A stretch of DNA of 40,354 nt, taken from Rhodospirillaceae bacterium. Lineage in GTDB: Bacteria; Pseudomonadota; Alphaproteobacteria; MPNO01; UBA2964. Positions within the stretch are counted from its first letter, which is position 1; each line of letters starts with the position of its first letter. The DNA is taken from NCBI GenBank assembly GCA_018660305.1, contig JABJKO010000247.1, positions 1-40,354 of the forward strand, written 5' to 3'. This document shows positions 32,687 to 40,354 of this stretch, piece after piece. Position numbers and translations under genes: made by a program. Below the pieces are notes generated by a model. The model ran no database searches. It saw only the letters and a program-made list of their open reading frames with translations, and was not told the DNA's origin.

Positions 32687-35188
32687 ATGTCGTTGTCGGA
32701 TCACAGTCAGCGTATATCGGCCGTCCTGGGGCCGACCAATACCGGCAAGACCTATCTCGCCATTGAGCGCATGCTGGGTTATCGCACCGGCATGATCGGC
32801 TTTCCGCTGCGGCTTCTGGCGCGGGAAAATTATGACAAGGTGGTCAAGGCCGTTGGCGCGCGCCATGTGGCGCTGGTCACCGGCGAGGAAAAGATCGTGC
32901 CCAAGAGCGCGCGCTATTTCCTCTGTACGGTGGAATCCATGCCAGTGGACCGGCTGGTGGAGTTTCTCGCCATCGACGAAGTTCAGCTCTGCGGCGACCG
33001 CGAACGGGGCTTCATGTTCACCGACCGCATCCTGCACGCCCGCGGCCTGTCGGAAACCATGTTCCTCGGCGCCGATACCATGCGGCCCCTCATCCGGGCG
33101 CTGGTGCCCGGCGTGGAATTTATCGCAAGGCCGCGATTTTCCAAACTGAGCTATAGCGGCGAAAAGAAGCTCACGCGGCTGCCCCGGCGCAGTGCCGTGG
33201 TGGCCTTTACCGCCAACGACGTCTATGCCATCGCCGAGCAGGTGCGGCGCAGCCGCGGCGGGGCGGCGGTGGTTCTCGGCGCGCTGAGCCCGCGCACCCG
33301 CAATGCCCAGGTCGCCATGTATCAGGCCGGCGAGGTGGATTACCTGGTGGCCACCGACGCCATCGGCATGGGGCTCAACATGGATATCGACCATGTGGCC
33401 TTCTGGCGGCACCGGAAGTTCGACGGCTATCGCAACCGCAATCTCACCATCCAGGAGATCGCTCAGATCGCTGGCCGCGCCGGCCGCCATATGACCGACG
33501 GCACGTTCGGCACCCTGAGCGGGCAAAGCAGCCTGCCGCCGGATGTGATCGAGGCCATCGAGGAGCACCGGTTCGAGACCATCTGGTCCGCCTGGTGGCG
33601 CAATCCCGATTTGTCGTTCAAATCGATCCCGGCTCTGCTGGCCGGCCTCGAGGCGAGGCCGCCCACCCAGGCTCTCATGCGGACCCCGGATTCCGGCGAT
33701 CATCTGGCGCTCAAGAGTCTGGCGGGGGATGACGACATCGCCCGTCTCGCCACTGATCCGGATAGGGTGCGGCTGCTGTGGGAAGTTTGCCAGATACCGG
33801 ATTTCCGCAAGACCATGCCGGAAGTCCATGTCAGGCTGCTGGCGCGGATCTATCAGTACCTCAGCCGTCCCCAGGGAAGGCTGCCGGCCGACTGGGTGGC
33901 CGGCCAGCTGGCGCAGCTCGACCGCACCGATGGCGATATCGATACGCTGATGGCGCGCATTTCCCATACCCGTACCTGGACCTTCATTTCCCACCGCAGC
34001 GACTGGCTGGATGACGCGCAGCACTGGCAGGAGCGGGCGCGGGTGATCGAGGATCAATTGTCCGATGCGCTTCATGAAGGGCTGACGCAGCGCTTCGTCG
34101 ATCGCCGCAGCGCCGTCCTGGTTCGCACCCGCGGTAAGGAAAACCTCTCCGTCCTGGTGGATGACGATGACGCGGTCTGTGTCGAGGGTGAGTCCGTGGG
34201 ACGGCTGGAGGCACTGACATTCGTGCCCGATTCCGTCGGCACCGGCGATTGGGAGCGGCTCGTCGCGGCGGCGACCAACCGGGGACTGGGTGGTGAAATG
34301 CGGCGTCGGGTGGAGCGGCTGGAAGGTGCGCCAGACGCCGAGTTCGGCCTTACCGATGACGGCCGGATCCTGTGGGGCGATACCGGGGTCGGGCGCATGG
34401 TTGCGGGGGGCGACTTGCTTAGCCCGGCGGTCAAGGTCCCGGCCAGCGATATTCTGCCGCAGATACTCCGCCAGCGTGTCGAGGCCCGTCTCGGCACATG
34501 GCTGGAGGGTCTGATCCGCCGCAGCATGGCGGCGTTGCTGTGTCTGGAGGCGGACGGCCTGTCCGGCGCGGCGCGGGGCCTGATCTTCCAGCTGCGCGAG
34601 GGTCTGGGGTCCATGCCGCGCACAGCGGTCCAGCCGCAGATCGCCGCCCTGACGGCGGGTGATCGCAAGGCGCTGCGGACACGGGGCGTGCGCATTGGCC
34701 TGGCCGGGGTGTTTATCCCCACCTTGCTCAAACCCAAGGCCCAGCGCATGCGCTGCCTCCTGTGGGCCACCGTGCGGCAGCAACCGCCACCGGCCTTACC
34801 GGCGCCCGGCCTGGTGACGGTGGCCCGGGACCAGACCCTTACCGGTGAATTCTATGAGGCCATCGGCTACCGCGTGATTACCAACTGGGCCGTTCGTCTG
34901 GATATTCTCGACCGGGCCGCCGTCCGGTTGCTCAAGCTCGCCAAGAAGGGCCCGTTCGCCATGCCATCCGATATGGCCTCCCTCCTGGGGGTGGGGGCCG
35001 AGGCGGCCGACGCCATCGTGCTGGCGCTGGGCTACAAAAAATCGGAAGAATCCGCCACCTATGAACGCCGCTCCGGCCGCCACCGGTCGGCGGCGAAACA
35101 GGCGCTGCGCCGCGGGTCGCGCCATTCCGGCAAACCCTCGCCCGATTCGCCTTTCGCGCAGCTTGCTGACCTGAGGCTGCCGTCATGA
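32687..35188 (+). CDS. Suv3-like DExH RNA helicase
   Basis: An 833-residue helicase of the mitochondrial Suv3 type. Walker A is GPTNTGKT at residues 15-22, motif II is the DEVQ-type IDEVQLCGDRERG, with the SAT region FLGADTMRP. Motif V is VATDAIGMGLNMDIDHV and motif VI QIAGRAGRH. The C-terminal half has the Suv3-like helical domain and a long extension ending in basic arginine/serine-rich sequence (RRSGRHRSAAKQALRRGSRH). ATG 32687 is preferred; a TTG further upstream would add residues of no apparent homology. Its stop overlaps the S4 gene start (ATGA), so the two are coupled. Likely role: unwinding RNA in turnover. Confidence 0.93.
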   Translation: MSLSDHSQRISAVLGPTNTGKTYLAIERMLGYRTGMIGFPLRLLARENYDKVVKAVGARHVALVTGEEKIVPKSARYFLCTVESMPVDRLVEFLAIDEVQLCGDRERGFMFTDRILHARGLSETMFLGADTMRPLIRALVPGVEFIARPRFSKLSYSGEKKLTRLPRRSAVVAFTANDVYAIAEQVRRSRGGAAVVLGALSPRTRNAQVAMYQAGEVDYLVATDAIGMGLNMDIDHVAFWRHRKFDGYRNRNLTIQEIAQIAGRAGRHMTDGTFGTLSGQSSLPPDVIEAIEEHRFETIWSAWWRNPDLSFKSIPALLAGLEARPPTQALMRTPDSGDHLALKSLAGDDDIARLATDPDRVRLLWEVCQIPDFRKTMPEVHVRLLARIYQYLSRPQGRLPADWVAGQLAQLDRTDGDIDTLMARISHTRTWTFISHRSDWLDDAQHWQERARVIEDQLSDALHEGLTQRFVDRRSAVLVRTRGKENLSVLVDDDDAVCVEGESVGRLEALTFVPDSVGTGDWERLVAAATNRGLGGEMRRRVERLEGAPDAEFGLTDDGRILWGDTGVGRMVAGGDLLSPAVKVPASDILPQILRQRVEARLGTWLEGLIRRSMAALLCLEADGLSGAARGLIFQLREGLGSMPRTAVQPQIAALTAGDRKALRTRGVRIGLAGVFIPTLLKPKAQRMRCLLWATVRQQPPPALPAPGLVTVARDQTLTGEFYEAIGYRVITNWAVRLDILDRAAVRLLKLAKKGPFAMPSDMASLLGVGAEAADAIVLALGYKKSEESATYERRSGRHRSAAKQALRRGSRHSGKPSPDSPFAQLADLRLPS

Positions 35189-35514
35189 CCGACGATTCCC
35201 TGCGGATCGACAAATGGCTGTGGCAGGCGCGGTTTTTCAAAACGCGGGGTATCGCGGCGAAACTGTGCAATTCAGGAAAGGTTCGGATCGACGGGGCGAA
35301 GATCGACAAATCCCACTATGCGGTCCGCATTGGCCACGTGCTGACCTTTCCCCAATCCCGCCGCATCCGCGTTATCCGGGTCGTTGGCCTGGGAACGCGC
35401 AGAGGTCCCGCGAAGGAGGCGGTGATGCTATATGAAGATCTCTCCGACGCCGAGCCGGTGCCCAGAATTGCGTCGCTCGGACGGTCACCCCACCTCTCGG
35501 TGTATTCGAAATGA
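35185..35514 (+). CDS. hslR: S4-domain RNA-binding protein (Hsp15 type)
   Basis: A 109-residue protein with the S4 RNA-binding fold: RIDKWLWQARFFKTRGIAAKLCNSGKVRIDG is the classic S4 opening, followed by the basic loop FPQSRRIRVIRV and GTRRGPAKEAVMLYED. Hsp15-type proteins bind 50S subunits with stalled peptidyl-tRNA. It is coupled at both ends: ATGA with the helicase and ATGA with the TerB-like gene. The helicase-S4 pairing suggests a shared role in RNA or ribosome quality control. Confidence 0.9.
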   Translation: MTDDSLRIDKWLWQARFFKTRGIAAKLCNSGKVRIDGAKIDKSHYAVRIGHVLTFPQSRRIRVIRVVGLGTRRGPAKEAVMLYEDLSDAEPVPRIASLGRSPHLSVYSK

Positions 35515-35969
35515 TTGGACGATTGCGAAATATTTTAGGATTACCCGCGGCGGAAAAGGCCGGGAGCGGGAAGCCGGCGGTGGATGAGCGCCATCTGGCG
35601 GCAGCCGCGCTGCTTGTGGAGGTGGCGGCCGTCGATACCAATTTCGATGAGGCGGAGCGCGCGCGCATCATCGCCTTCGCCCGCGAGCGCTTCGAACTGG
35701 ATGAGGCCGACGCCCAGTCGCTTGTGGAAACCGCTCAGGGCGAGGTGGATGGCGCCACCCAGCTCTACGCGTTTACGACGGCGATCAAAAACGGGTTCTC
35801 CTATGAGGACCGCGTTTCCCTCATGGAAACGCTGTGGGAGGTGGTCTATTCGGATGGCCATGCCGATCCGTTCGAGGACCAGCTCTTGCGGCGCATCGGC
35901 GGGTTGATCGCGGTAACCGACAGGGATCGCGGCCATGCGCGCAAACGGGCGCAGGCCCGCCATCGCTGA
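35511..35969 (+). CDS. TerB-like helical protein
   Basis: A 152-residue all-helical protein of the TerB superfamily: DERHLAAAALLVEVAAVDTNFDEAERARII, then FSYEDRVSLMETLWEVVYSDGHADPFEDQLLRRIGGLI, with the acidic residues that bind divalent metals in TerB. It is cytoplasmic. The ATG overlaps the S4 stop, making it the third gene of the helicase operon. Despite the name, tellurite resistance is not implied by isolated TerB-like proteins; its function is unknown. Confidence 0.85.
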   Translation: MIGRLRNILGLPAAEKAGSGKPAVDERHLAAAALLVEVAAVDTNFDEAERARIIAFARERFELDEADAQSLVETAQGEVDGATQLYAFTTAIKNGFSYEDRVSLMETLWEVVYSDGHADPFEDQLLRRIGGLIAVTDRDRGHARKRAQARHR

Positions 35970-36117
35970 AGCGCATTCCAAATTTTAAAGAAGTGACAGA
36001 TCGGCGTTGCGCCTGAGGCGTCGAGATAGTAGAGGTTTCCTCGAAGAGATGAGGGATCGACCGCGGGACCTATCGCCGCGGATGTGCTACGGCCGTCAAG
36101 AATAAGCGGAGAGAAGA

Positions 36118-36456
36118 ATGACTTACGTCGTCACCGAAAATTGCATCAAGTGTAAATTCATGGATTGCGTCGAGGTGTGTCCGGTGGATTGTTTCTACGA
36201 GGGCGAAAACATGCTCGTCATCCATCCCGATGAATGCATCGATTGTGGTGTCTGCGAGCCGGAATGCCCAGCCGAGGCCATCCAGCCGGATACCGATACC
36301 GAGGCGGAGAAGTTTCTCGAAACAAACGCGAAATACGCCGAATCCTGGCCTAATATCACCCGTAAGGGCGATGCGCCCGCCGATGCGGACGATTGGAAGG
36401 ATGTGGCGAACAAGTTCGAGGATCATTTCAGCACCAATCCGGCTTCCCGCGACTGA
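36118..36456 (+). CDS. fdxA: 7Fe ferredoxin FdxA
   Basis: A 112-residue ferredoxin with one [3Fe-4S] and one [4Fe-4S] cluster. The cysteines of [26 protein letters not shown] and [13 protein letters not shown] carry them, and the C-terminal half (about residues 60-112, [12 protein letters not shown]) is the extension typical of FdxA. It is an essential-looking housekeeping electron carrier in alphaproteobacteria. A GGAGAGAAG site precedes the ATG. A stable terminator follows. Position before carD is a conserved pair. Confidence 0.96.
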   Translation: MTYVVTENCIKCKFMDCVEVCPVDCFYEGENMLVIHPDECIDCGVCEPECPAEAIQPDTDTEAEKFLETNAKYAESWPNITRKGDAPADADDWKDVANKFEDHFSTNPASRD

Positions 36457-36488
36457 TTGCGGCGCTGCACAACGATTATTCCGCCTAA

Positions 36489-36538
36489 ACAGGGGTTTTC
36501 GCCCGCTTTTTGCACAGATTCGGGAACCCCTGTCTTTT
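36489..36538 (+). terminator. intrinsic terminator after fdxA
   Basis: ACAGGGGTT at 36489-36497 pairs with AACCCCTGT at 36525-36533, with a second CCCG/CGGG stem inside, followed by C and four T (36535-36538). The loop is long but the stem is strong. It ends the fdxA transcript before the carD region. Confidence 0.75.
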
Positions 36539-36550
36539 GCTCGTTATTTG

Positions 36551-36559
36551 TGCTATATT
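36551..36559 (+). promoter_or_regulatory. extended -10 promoter between fdxA and carD
   Basis: TGCTATATT forms an extended -10 (TGn before TATATT at 36554-36559). No clear -35 is present, as is often so for extended -10 promoters. Initiation would be near 36566, just ahead of the structured stretch that ends at the terminator at 36657. Confidence 0.45.
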
Positions 36560-36565
36560 AAGTTT

Positions 36566-36657
36566 GGTTAAAGCCGGTGTGAGGAAGCGCTAGGCTTTGT
36601 GGCCCTAGGGTCGCGGCCAATTGACTGGAGGTTGTTTGCAGCCTCTGGCTTTTTTTT
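36566..36657 (+). ncRNA. candidate small RNA or attenuated carD leader
   Basis: About 92 bases between an extended -10 and a strong intrinsic terminator: GAGGTTG at 36628-36634 pairs (one G-U) with CAGCCTC at 36639-36645 over TTTG, then TGGC and eight T at 36650-36657. Upstream, CTAGG and CCTAG can pair, as can GGCC elements around 36600-36618. It could be a free RNA, or a leader that stops most transcripts before carD. I cannot name a family. Confidence 0.5.
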
Positions 36658-36728
36658 GGTCGTACCCTATTTATTGGACTTGAATTGGATAGCGGCGGTG
36701 CGCGTGCCGTGGAGAATGAGAGTAGAGA

Positions 36729-37247
36729 ATGGCGAAAGCGAAGGCTAAGGCAACAAAGCTTGCTTTTTCAGCGGGCGATTACGTGGTTTACCCGACCCAC
36801 GGCGTTGGTCAGGTAACCGACGTCGCGTCAGAGGAAATCGCGGGCTTCGAGTTGAAGTTGTTCGTGATTTATTTTGCGGCGGAAAAAATGACGTTGCGGG
36901 TCCCCGTCGGCAAAGCCGATGAATCCGGTCTGCGCAAGATCAGCAGCAAGGATAAGATGGCGACGGCGCTTACCACCCTGAAGGGCCGGGCCCGTGCGAA
37001 ACGGACCATGTGGAGCCGCCGGGCGCAGGAATATGAGGCAAAAATCAACAGTGGCGACCCAATTTCCATTGCCGAAGTGGTGCGCGACCTGCATCGTGGC
37101 CCCGAACAGCCGGATCAATCCTACAGCGAACGGCAGATGTATGAGGCCGCGATGAACCGATTGGCAAATGAATTGGCGTTGGTCGAGAAGATTGAACCGG
37201 ATGCGGCGAACGAAAAGCTCCAAACGCTGCTCGTGAAGGTCGCGTAG
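36729..37247 (+). CDS. carD: CarD-family transcription regulator
   Basis: A 172-residue RNA polymerase-binding protein. The N-terminal domain (about residues 12-70) is the RID/Tudor-like beta-domain: FSAGDYVVYPTHGVGQVTDV, GFELKLFVIYF, MTLRVPVGKADESGLRKIS. The C-terminal helical part binds promoter DNA at the upstream fork (RAKRTMWSRRAQEYEAKINSGDPISIAEVVRDLHR). It stabilises open complexes, especially at rRNA-type promoters. A terminator at 36657 lies 71 bases upstream, so carD should have its own promoter or receive read-through. Its place after fdxA is a conserved order. Confidence 0.95.
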   Translation: MAKAKAKATKLAFSAGDYVVYPTHGVGQVTDVASEEIAGFELKLFVIYFAAEKMTLRVPVGKADESGLRKISSKDKMATALTTLKGRARAKRTMWSRRAQEYEAKINSGDPISIAEVVRDLHRGPEQPDQSYSERQMYEAAMNRLANELALVEKIEPDAANEKLQTLLVKVA

Positions 37248-37250
37248 GCC

Positions 37251-39101
37251 TTATATCAACCTGAACACTTCGATGGTCGCTTCGCGGCCGCGAATTTTGT
37301 GCGTGCCCAACGCCTCGATTTCAACCGAGCCACCCACCGCTTCCGCCACATCCTTGCTCACCAGGATGGTTACCTGATCATCCGGCAGGGCCAACGGCTT
37401 GGTCAATTGCTCGAGACGCTGCGCAAGATTGACGGTGTCGCCGACCAGGGTGTAATTCACCCGGCCCGGCGCTCCGATATTCCCCGCCAGAACCGGCCCG
37501 CAATGGATGCCGATACCCATCTTCAGGATTGGAACTCCCTGGCTGGCAAACGCGTCGTTGGCTTGCGCGACGGCGTCCCGTATTTTCAGCGCCGCGCGGC
37601 AGGCCCGCAGGGCGTAATCGGCCACCGGGTAGGGCGCTCCCCAGAACGCCATAACGGAATCGCCGATATATTTATCAACGGTGCCACCTTCTTCCTCGAC
37701 GCGGGCGGCAACCAATGAAAAATGGTCATTGAGAAAATCGGCGGTGTCGGCGGCTTCCATGGATTCCACGCGGGTGGTGAAGCTCCTGATGTCGGTGAAC
37801 AGGACCGAAACGTCCCGTTCCGCCGAGGCGGTGGCCCCGTCATCGCCCTCTGTGAGTAGTGATCTGACCAGGGTGCGGGGTACATAGACTTCAAACCATT
37901 TAAGTCCGGCGATCATGGAATTGAACGCGTTGGCCGCATTATCCAACTCCGTCAGGCGGGACCGCTGCACCATGGGCGGTGGATCGAGTTGCAAGGCCTG
38001 CACGCTGGCCGCGGCATTGGCGAGATCACCGATGGGGCGGGCCATGCGCCGGCCAAACCACAGCGCGGCGAGCACCGCAACGATGAGGACAATCAGTCCG
38101 GTGACGGCGGCGTGCCAAAGGCGGATGAAATAGGGGCCAAATCCGCGCTCAAGCCGTCTGTAGCTGCCGGCGCGCAGCGGCACGGCGGCCAGCCCGTCAA
38201 TCTGCCGGTAGATTATGGAATAGGTTTCATCGCCAAGATCCAGCAGGTGGGTCTCGGCTTTGACCGATTGCACAACGCCTTGACGGCGAACTTTCGGATT
38301 CCACAGATTGCGAAGGACTAAATCGTCCATCTGTTCTATCGCCGGAATTGGCTGTTTTTCGGACCGGGGGTAATTGCCGTCGGCCATGCTCGAATGCGCC
38401 AGCACGTAGTCGCTGCCATAAAGCAGGAAACTTCGGCGACCGTTTGCATCTTTGTCCAACTCCTGGAGAAAATTGGACAATTCGGCCAGTCGGATGGCTG
38501 AAATCAACACCCCGATAAACTTGCCCTTGTGGCGGACAGGTGCCCGCCGGTTGAGCACGGTGGATTTCAGAGTGCTGGCCCATACCAAATCACCCCAATA
38601 GGGCCGCGCCGCCGCCTTTGCTTGCTCCAACCGCTCGACGGTCTTCGATCCGGGTCCCGACCCAAGCCGCTGGACCACCATCTGTCCGGATTCGCGCTGG
38701 TGTCGCAACATCCGTAAATCGGGTGTCAGGAACCCCATCCCGACAACCTGAGGCGTCGCCGCCATGGCGTCGCGCATGGAACGGATCATCTGCTGCTGGT
38801 CATTGTAGTCGATGGCCCCCCGGCTGATCAGATCGGCGAGATAGGAATTGGCTTTCATAACTGGATCGAGATGTCCCTGTAAGCGTCCCACCAGCCGGTC
38901 GACCTGAAGCTCGGCGCCGTCGCGCGTTAACTCGATGGTATTTTCGCGGGCGCTCCATAGTCCGATGCCCAGGACACTGGCAGCGGCCAGAAATACCAGA
39001 AGCCCGAATCCCACCATCAAGGCTGTACCGATACTCATATGGAAGCGCGGCGGCCTCTCACTGGGCGGAAGCATCGTAATCTCGGTTCCGTTTCTGGGCA
39101 T
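37251..39101 (-). CDS. membrane class III nucleotide cyclase with periplasmic sensor and HAMP
   Basis: A 616-residue receptor-type cyclase. The first membrane helix is about residues 25-48, then a periplasmic sensor of about 285 residues with a dCache-like pattern (DAMAATPQVVGMGFL, RPYWGDLVWASTLKSTVLNRRAPVRHKGKFIGVL), a second helix (about 335-357), HAMP (RRMARPIGDLANAAASVQAL) and a C-terminal catalytic domain. Catalytic parts are VLFTDIRSFT (metal aspartate), GGTVDKYIGDSVMAFWG (second aspartate; lysine for adenine choice) and NYTLVGDTVNLAQRLE (asparagine and arginine). All point to an active adenylate cyclase. Start is ATG 39101; other in-frame ATGs exist. The ligand is unknown. Confidence 0.93.
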   Translation of the reverse strand: MPRNGTEITMLPPSERPPRFHMSIGTALMVGFGLLVFLAAASVLGIGLWSARENTIELTRDGAELQVDRLVGRLQGHLDPVMKANSYLADLISRGAIDYNDQQQMIRSMRDAMAATPQVVGMGFLTPDLRMLRHQRESGQMVVQRLGSGPGSKTVERLEQAKAAARPYWGDLVWASTLKSTVLNRRAPVRHKGKFIGVLISAIRLAELSNFLQELDKDANGRRSFLLYGSDYVLAHSSMADGNYPRSEKQPIPAIEQMDDLVLRNLWNPKVRRQGVVQSVKAETHLLDLGDETYSIIYRQIDGLAAVPLRAGSYRRLERGFGPYFIRLWHAAVTGLIVLIVAVLAALWFGRRMARPIGDLANAAASVQALQLDPPPMVQRSRLTELDNAANAFNSMIAGLKWFEVYVPRTLVRSLLTEGDDGATASAERDVSVLFTDIRSFTTRVESMEAADTADFLNDHFSLVAARVEEEGGTVDKYIGDSVMAFWGAPYPVADYALRACRAALKIRDAVAQANDAFASQGVPILKMGIGIHCGPVLAGNIGAPGRVNYTLVGDTVNLAQRLEQLTKPLALPDDQVTILVSKDVAEAVGGSVEIEALGTHKIRGREATIEVFRLI

Positions 39102-39209
39102 CAAGCCGCCGATCAGCCGATCAAATGGGTGGTCTATGGTACAGACACTTCTGGAATCTGGGTATTCCGTTGTTTGCCTGCAATAATTTTGCGTTTAATC
39201 ATCCGATAC

Positions 39210-39704
39210 ATGATCAGCCTGCGCATTATTTCCGGTGGACAGACCGGTGTCGACCGGGCGGCCCTCGACGCGGCGTTGGCCTTGGGTATCGATTGCGGCG
39301 GCTGGTGCCCAAAGGGTAGACGCGCGGAGGATGGCCGCATTGCGGACCATTATCCGCTCCAGGAGACGGAAAGCCGCGACTATGCCAGGCGCACAAAGGC
39401 CAATGTACAGGACAGCGAGGGGACACTAATAATTCTCAACGACCGGGAGGCTACCGTGAGTGGCGGAACCCGGTTAACCGTCAAGCAGGCGGAAAAATCC
39501 GATTGCGCCTTGTTGGTCATAAACGTCGCGTCCGATGCCACGGCGGCTGTTCATGCAATCCAGACCGTCGACTGGATCATCGAAAATCAGATTACGGTGC
39601 TGAACGTCGCGGGTCCCCGGGAAAGTGGTAGTCCGGGGATTTACGATGCGGCCTATAATTTGATGACACGAATATTGGCCGACTTTACTCGCTCACGATC
39701 TTGA
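39210..39704 (+). CDS. putative molybdenum-cofactor carrier protein
   Basis: A 164-residue protein with a Rossmann-like fold: MISLRIISGGQTGVDRAALDAAL is the signature of the molybdenum-cofactor carrier / YpsA-like family, followed by GWCPKGRRAEDG, the TLIILNDREATVSGGTRLTVKQAEKS block and VLNVAGPRESGSPGIYDAAYNLM. The start at 39210 is chosen because homology-like sequence begins right there. In plants and algae such proteins bind and protect Moco; a bacterial role is inferred. It overlaps the next gene, on the opposite strand, by 20 bases at their 3' ends. Confidence 0.88.
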   Translation: MISLRIISGGQTGVDRAALDAALALGIDCGGWCPKGRRAEDGRIADHYPLQETESRDYARRTKANVQDSEGTLIILNDREATVSGGTRLTVKQAEKSDCALLVINVASDATAAVHAIQTVDWIIENQITVLNVAGPRESGSPGIYDAAYNLMTRILADFTRSRS

Positions 39705-40354
39705 CCAGCTGACCGGCGCGCAGCCGTTTATTGCCGCGCAGGCCGTTGATGACACGGAAACGATCGAGCGCAAACTTACCATTTCCCACCATGCGCCGCG
39801 CGAGGGATTCCGCGGTGTCACCGCGTCTGACTCGTACGGTTCTGATACGCAACGGCTTGAACGAGGCGGCTTCGGATTTGCTGAGAAAGCGGAAGCTGTG
39901 GCTGGTCCGTCGGAAAGCCGTCGACCAGCGGTTTGCCTCCCGTGGCTGGGTCAGGAATACAAAGCGGTAGATGGTGTGAAGGTTTTTACGAATGGCGAGA
40001 AGCCGCACAGCGCGCCGGCCGCTTTGTGTACGTGCTTCGGTTACCGCCGTGGCCGCTTCAAGGCCGTTGACTGTCAGCGCTTCCACGTTGCGCAGCCGGG
40101 CCTTGGGCAGCCAGATATCGGTCAGGTAGTAGCGCACCGGCCCGTCGGACGGCTTTCGGGCGCTGTCGAATATGATCGCGGCATCCTTCGGGCCCTTGGC
40201 AATGACGGCGTTGTCGGAATTGAACAGATGAAATCCCTCGGGGACCTTGAAACGGAAACCGAGCTTGGGGTGGATAAAATCCCGGCCGCGCACGAAGCCC
40301 TGCTCCGGATCATCACCATAGATCATGCCGCGTATTTTGCGTAGATAGGTTGCC
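39685..40354 (-). CDS. M48-type metalloprotease/LysM protein, C-terminal part (5' truncated by window)
   Basis: The open frame runs off the right edge with no stop; the visible 222 residues start ATYLRKIRGMIYGDDPEQGFVRGR, which resembles the region just past the protease core of alphaproteobacterial M48-family proteins (the YGDDPEQGFVRGRxFxHPxLGF motif). The catalytic HExxH part would lie outside the window. A C-terminal LysM domain (VRRGDTAESLARRMVGNGKFALDRFRVINGL, RLRAGQLVKIV) would bind peptidoglycan. It is probably an envelope-quality-control protease in the periplasm. Its 3' end overlaps the Moco-carrier gene by 20 bases. Confidence 0.8.
   Translation of the reverse strand, partial: ATYLRKIRGMIYGDDPEQGFVRGRDFIHPKLGFRFKVPEGFHLFNSDNAVIAKGPKDAAIIFDSARKPSDGPVRYYLTDIWLPKARLRNVEALTVNGLEAATAVTEARTQSGRRAVRLLAIRKNLHTIYRFVFLTQPREANRWSTAFRRTSHSFRFLSKSEAASFKPLRIRTVRVRRGDTAESLARRMVGNGKFALDRFRVINGLRGNKRLRAGQLVKIVSE

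Noticed and set aside
32543..34783. Minus-strand open frame of 746 codons opposite the Suv3-like helicase
   Set aside because: Low-complexity His/Gly/Arg-rich product typical of antisense frames in GC-rich genes; the plus-strand helicase has intact motifs.
1..40354. CRISPR array, tRNA, rRNA, transposase or phage genes
   Set aside because: No regularly spaced direct repeats, no tRNA-like T-loop/acceptor pairs and no such coding sequences were seen by eye.

Overview
The window is GC-rich, densely coded and looks like chromosome of a free-living alphaproteobacterium, probably of the Rhodospirillales and their relatives. The evidence is gene content and order: a complete System I cytochrome c maturation cluster (ccmA to ccmI) divergent from acnA; an Suv3-like helicase, S4/Hsp15, TerB-like, fdxA, carD run; and a formate dehydrogenase locus with alphaproteobacterial domains of unknown function. 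I could not run searches, so taxonomy is inference. I see no tRNA, rRNA, CRISPR array, transposase or phage gene.

Region 1 (1-13647) is a membrane-bound, periplasm-facing formate dehydrogenase locus. It runs: end of a DUF3305-like gene, a DUF3306-like gene, a TorD-type chaperone, a small Tat-signal protein, the catalytic subunit (cysteine at the selenocysteine position), a four-cluster iron-sulfur subunit, a lipoprotein, a cytochrome b subunit, a PepSY-like exported protein, a biotin/lipoate-ligase-like protein, a WD40-cytochrome c fusion, DUF6505-like and DUF6352-like genes, a 23-codon stump resembling the start of DUF6494 proteins, and a tungstate importer (tupBCA). Together they suggest tungsten (or molybdenum) uptake, cofactor loading and Tat export of the enzyme, and electron transfer from formate to quinone or a c-type cytochrome. 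Several members have no known function, which makes this the best candidate for a poorly described system here.

Region 2 (13785-18373) is a small catabolic island: two VOC-fold proteins, a TRAP-type solute-binding protein without its membrane subunits, a CBS-domain protein, and ligAB for an extradiol dioxygenase of the protocatechuate 4,5-dioxygenase type. Region 3 (18447-26607, minus strand) has a Sel1-repeat protein and then all nine ccm genes, which are needed to mature c-type cytochromes such as the WD40-cytochrome c. A perfect 31-bp inverted repeat sits inside this operon. Region 4 (26608-32517) holds a probable minus-strand small RNA upstream of ccmA, then acnA, a DUF1223 protein and htpG.

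Region 5 (32687-40354) holds the helicase/S4/TerB operon, fdxA, a probable second small RNA or attenuator, carD, a class III nucleotide cyclase, a putative molybdenum-cofactor carrier and the 3' part of an M48-like/LysM gene that runs off the window. The two strongest non-coding signals are the RNA-like structures at about 26681-26805 (minus) and 36566-36657 (plus). Both end in well-formed intrinsic terminators.
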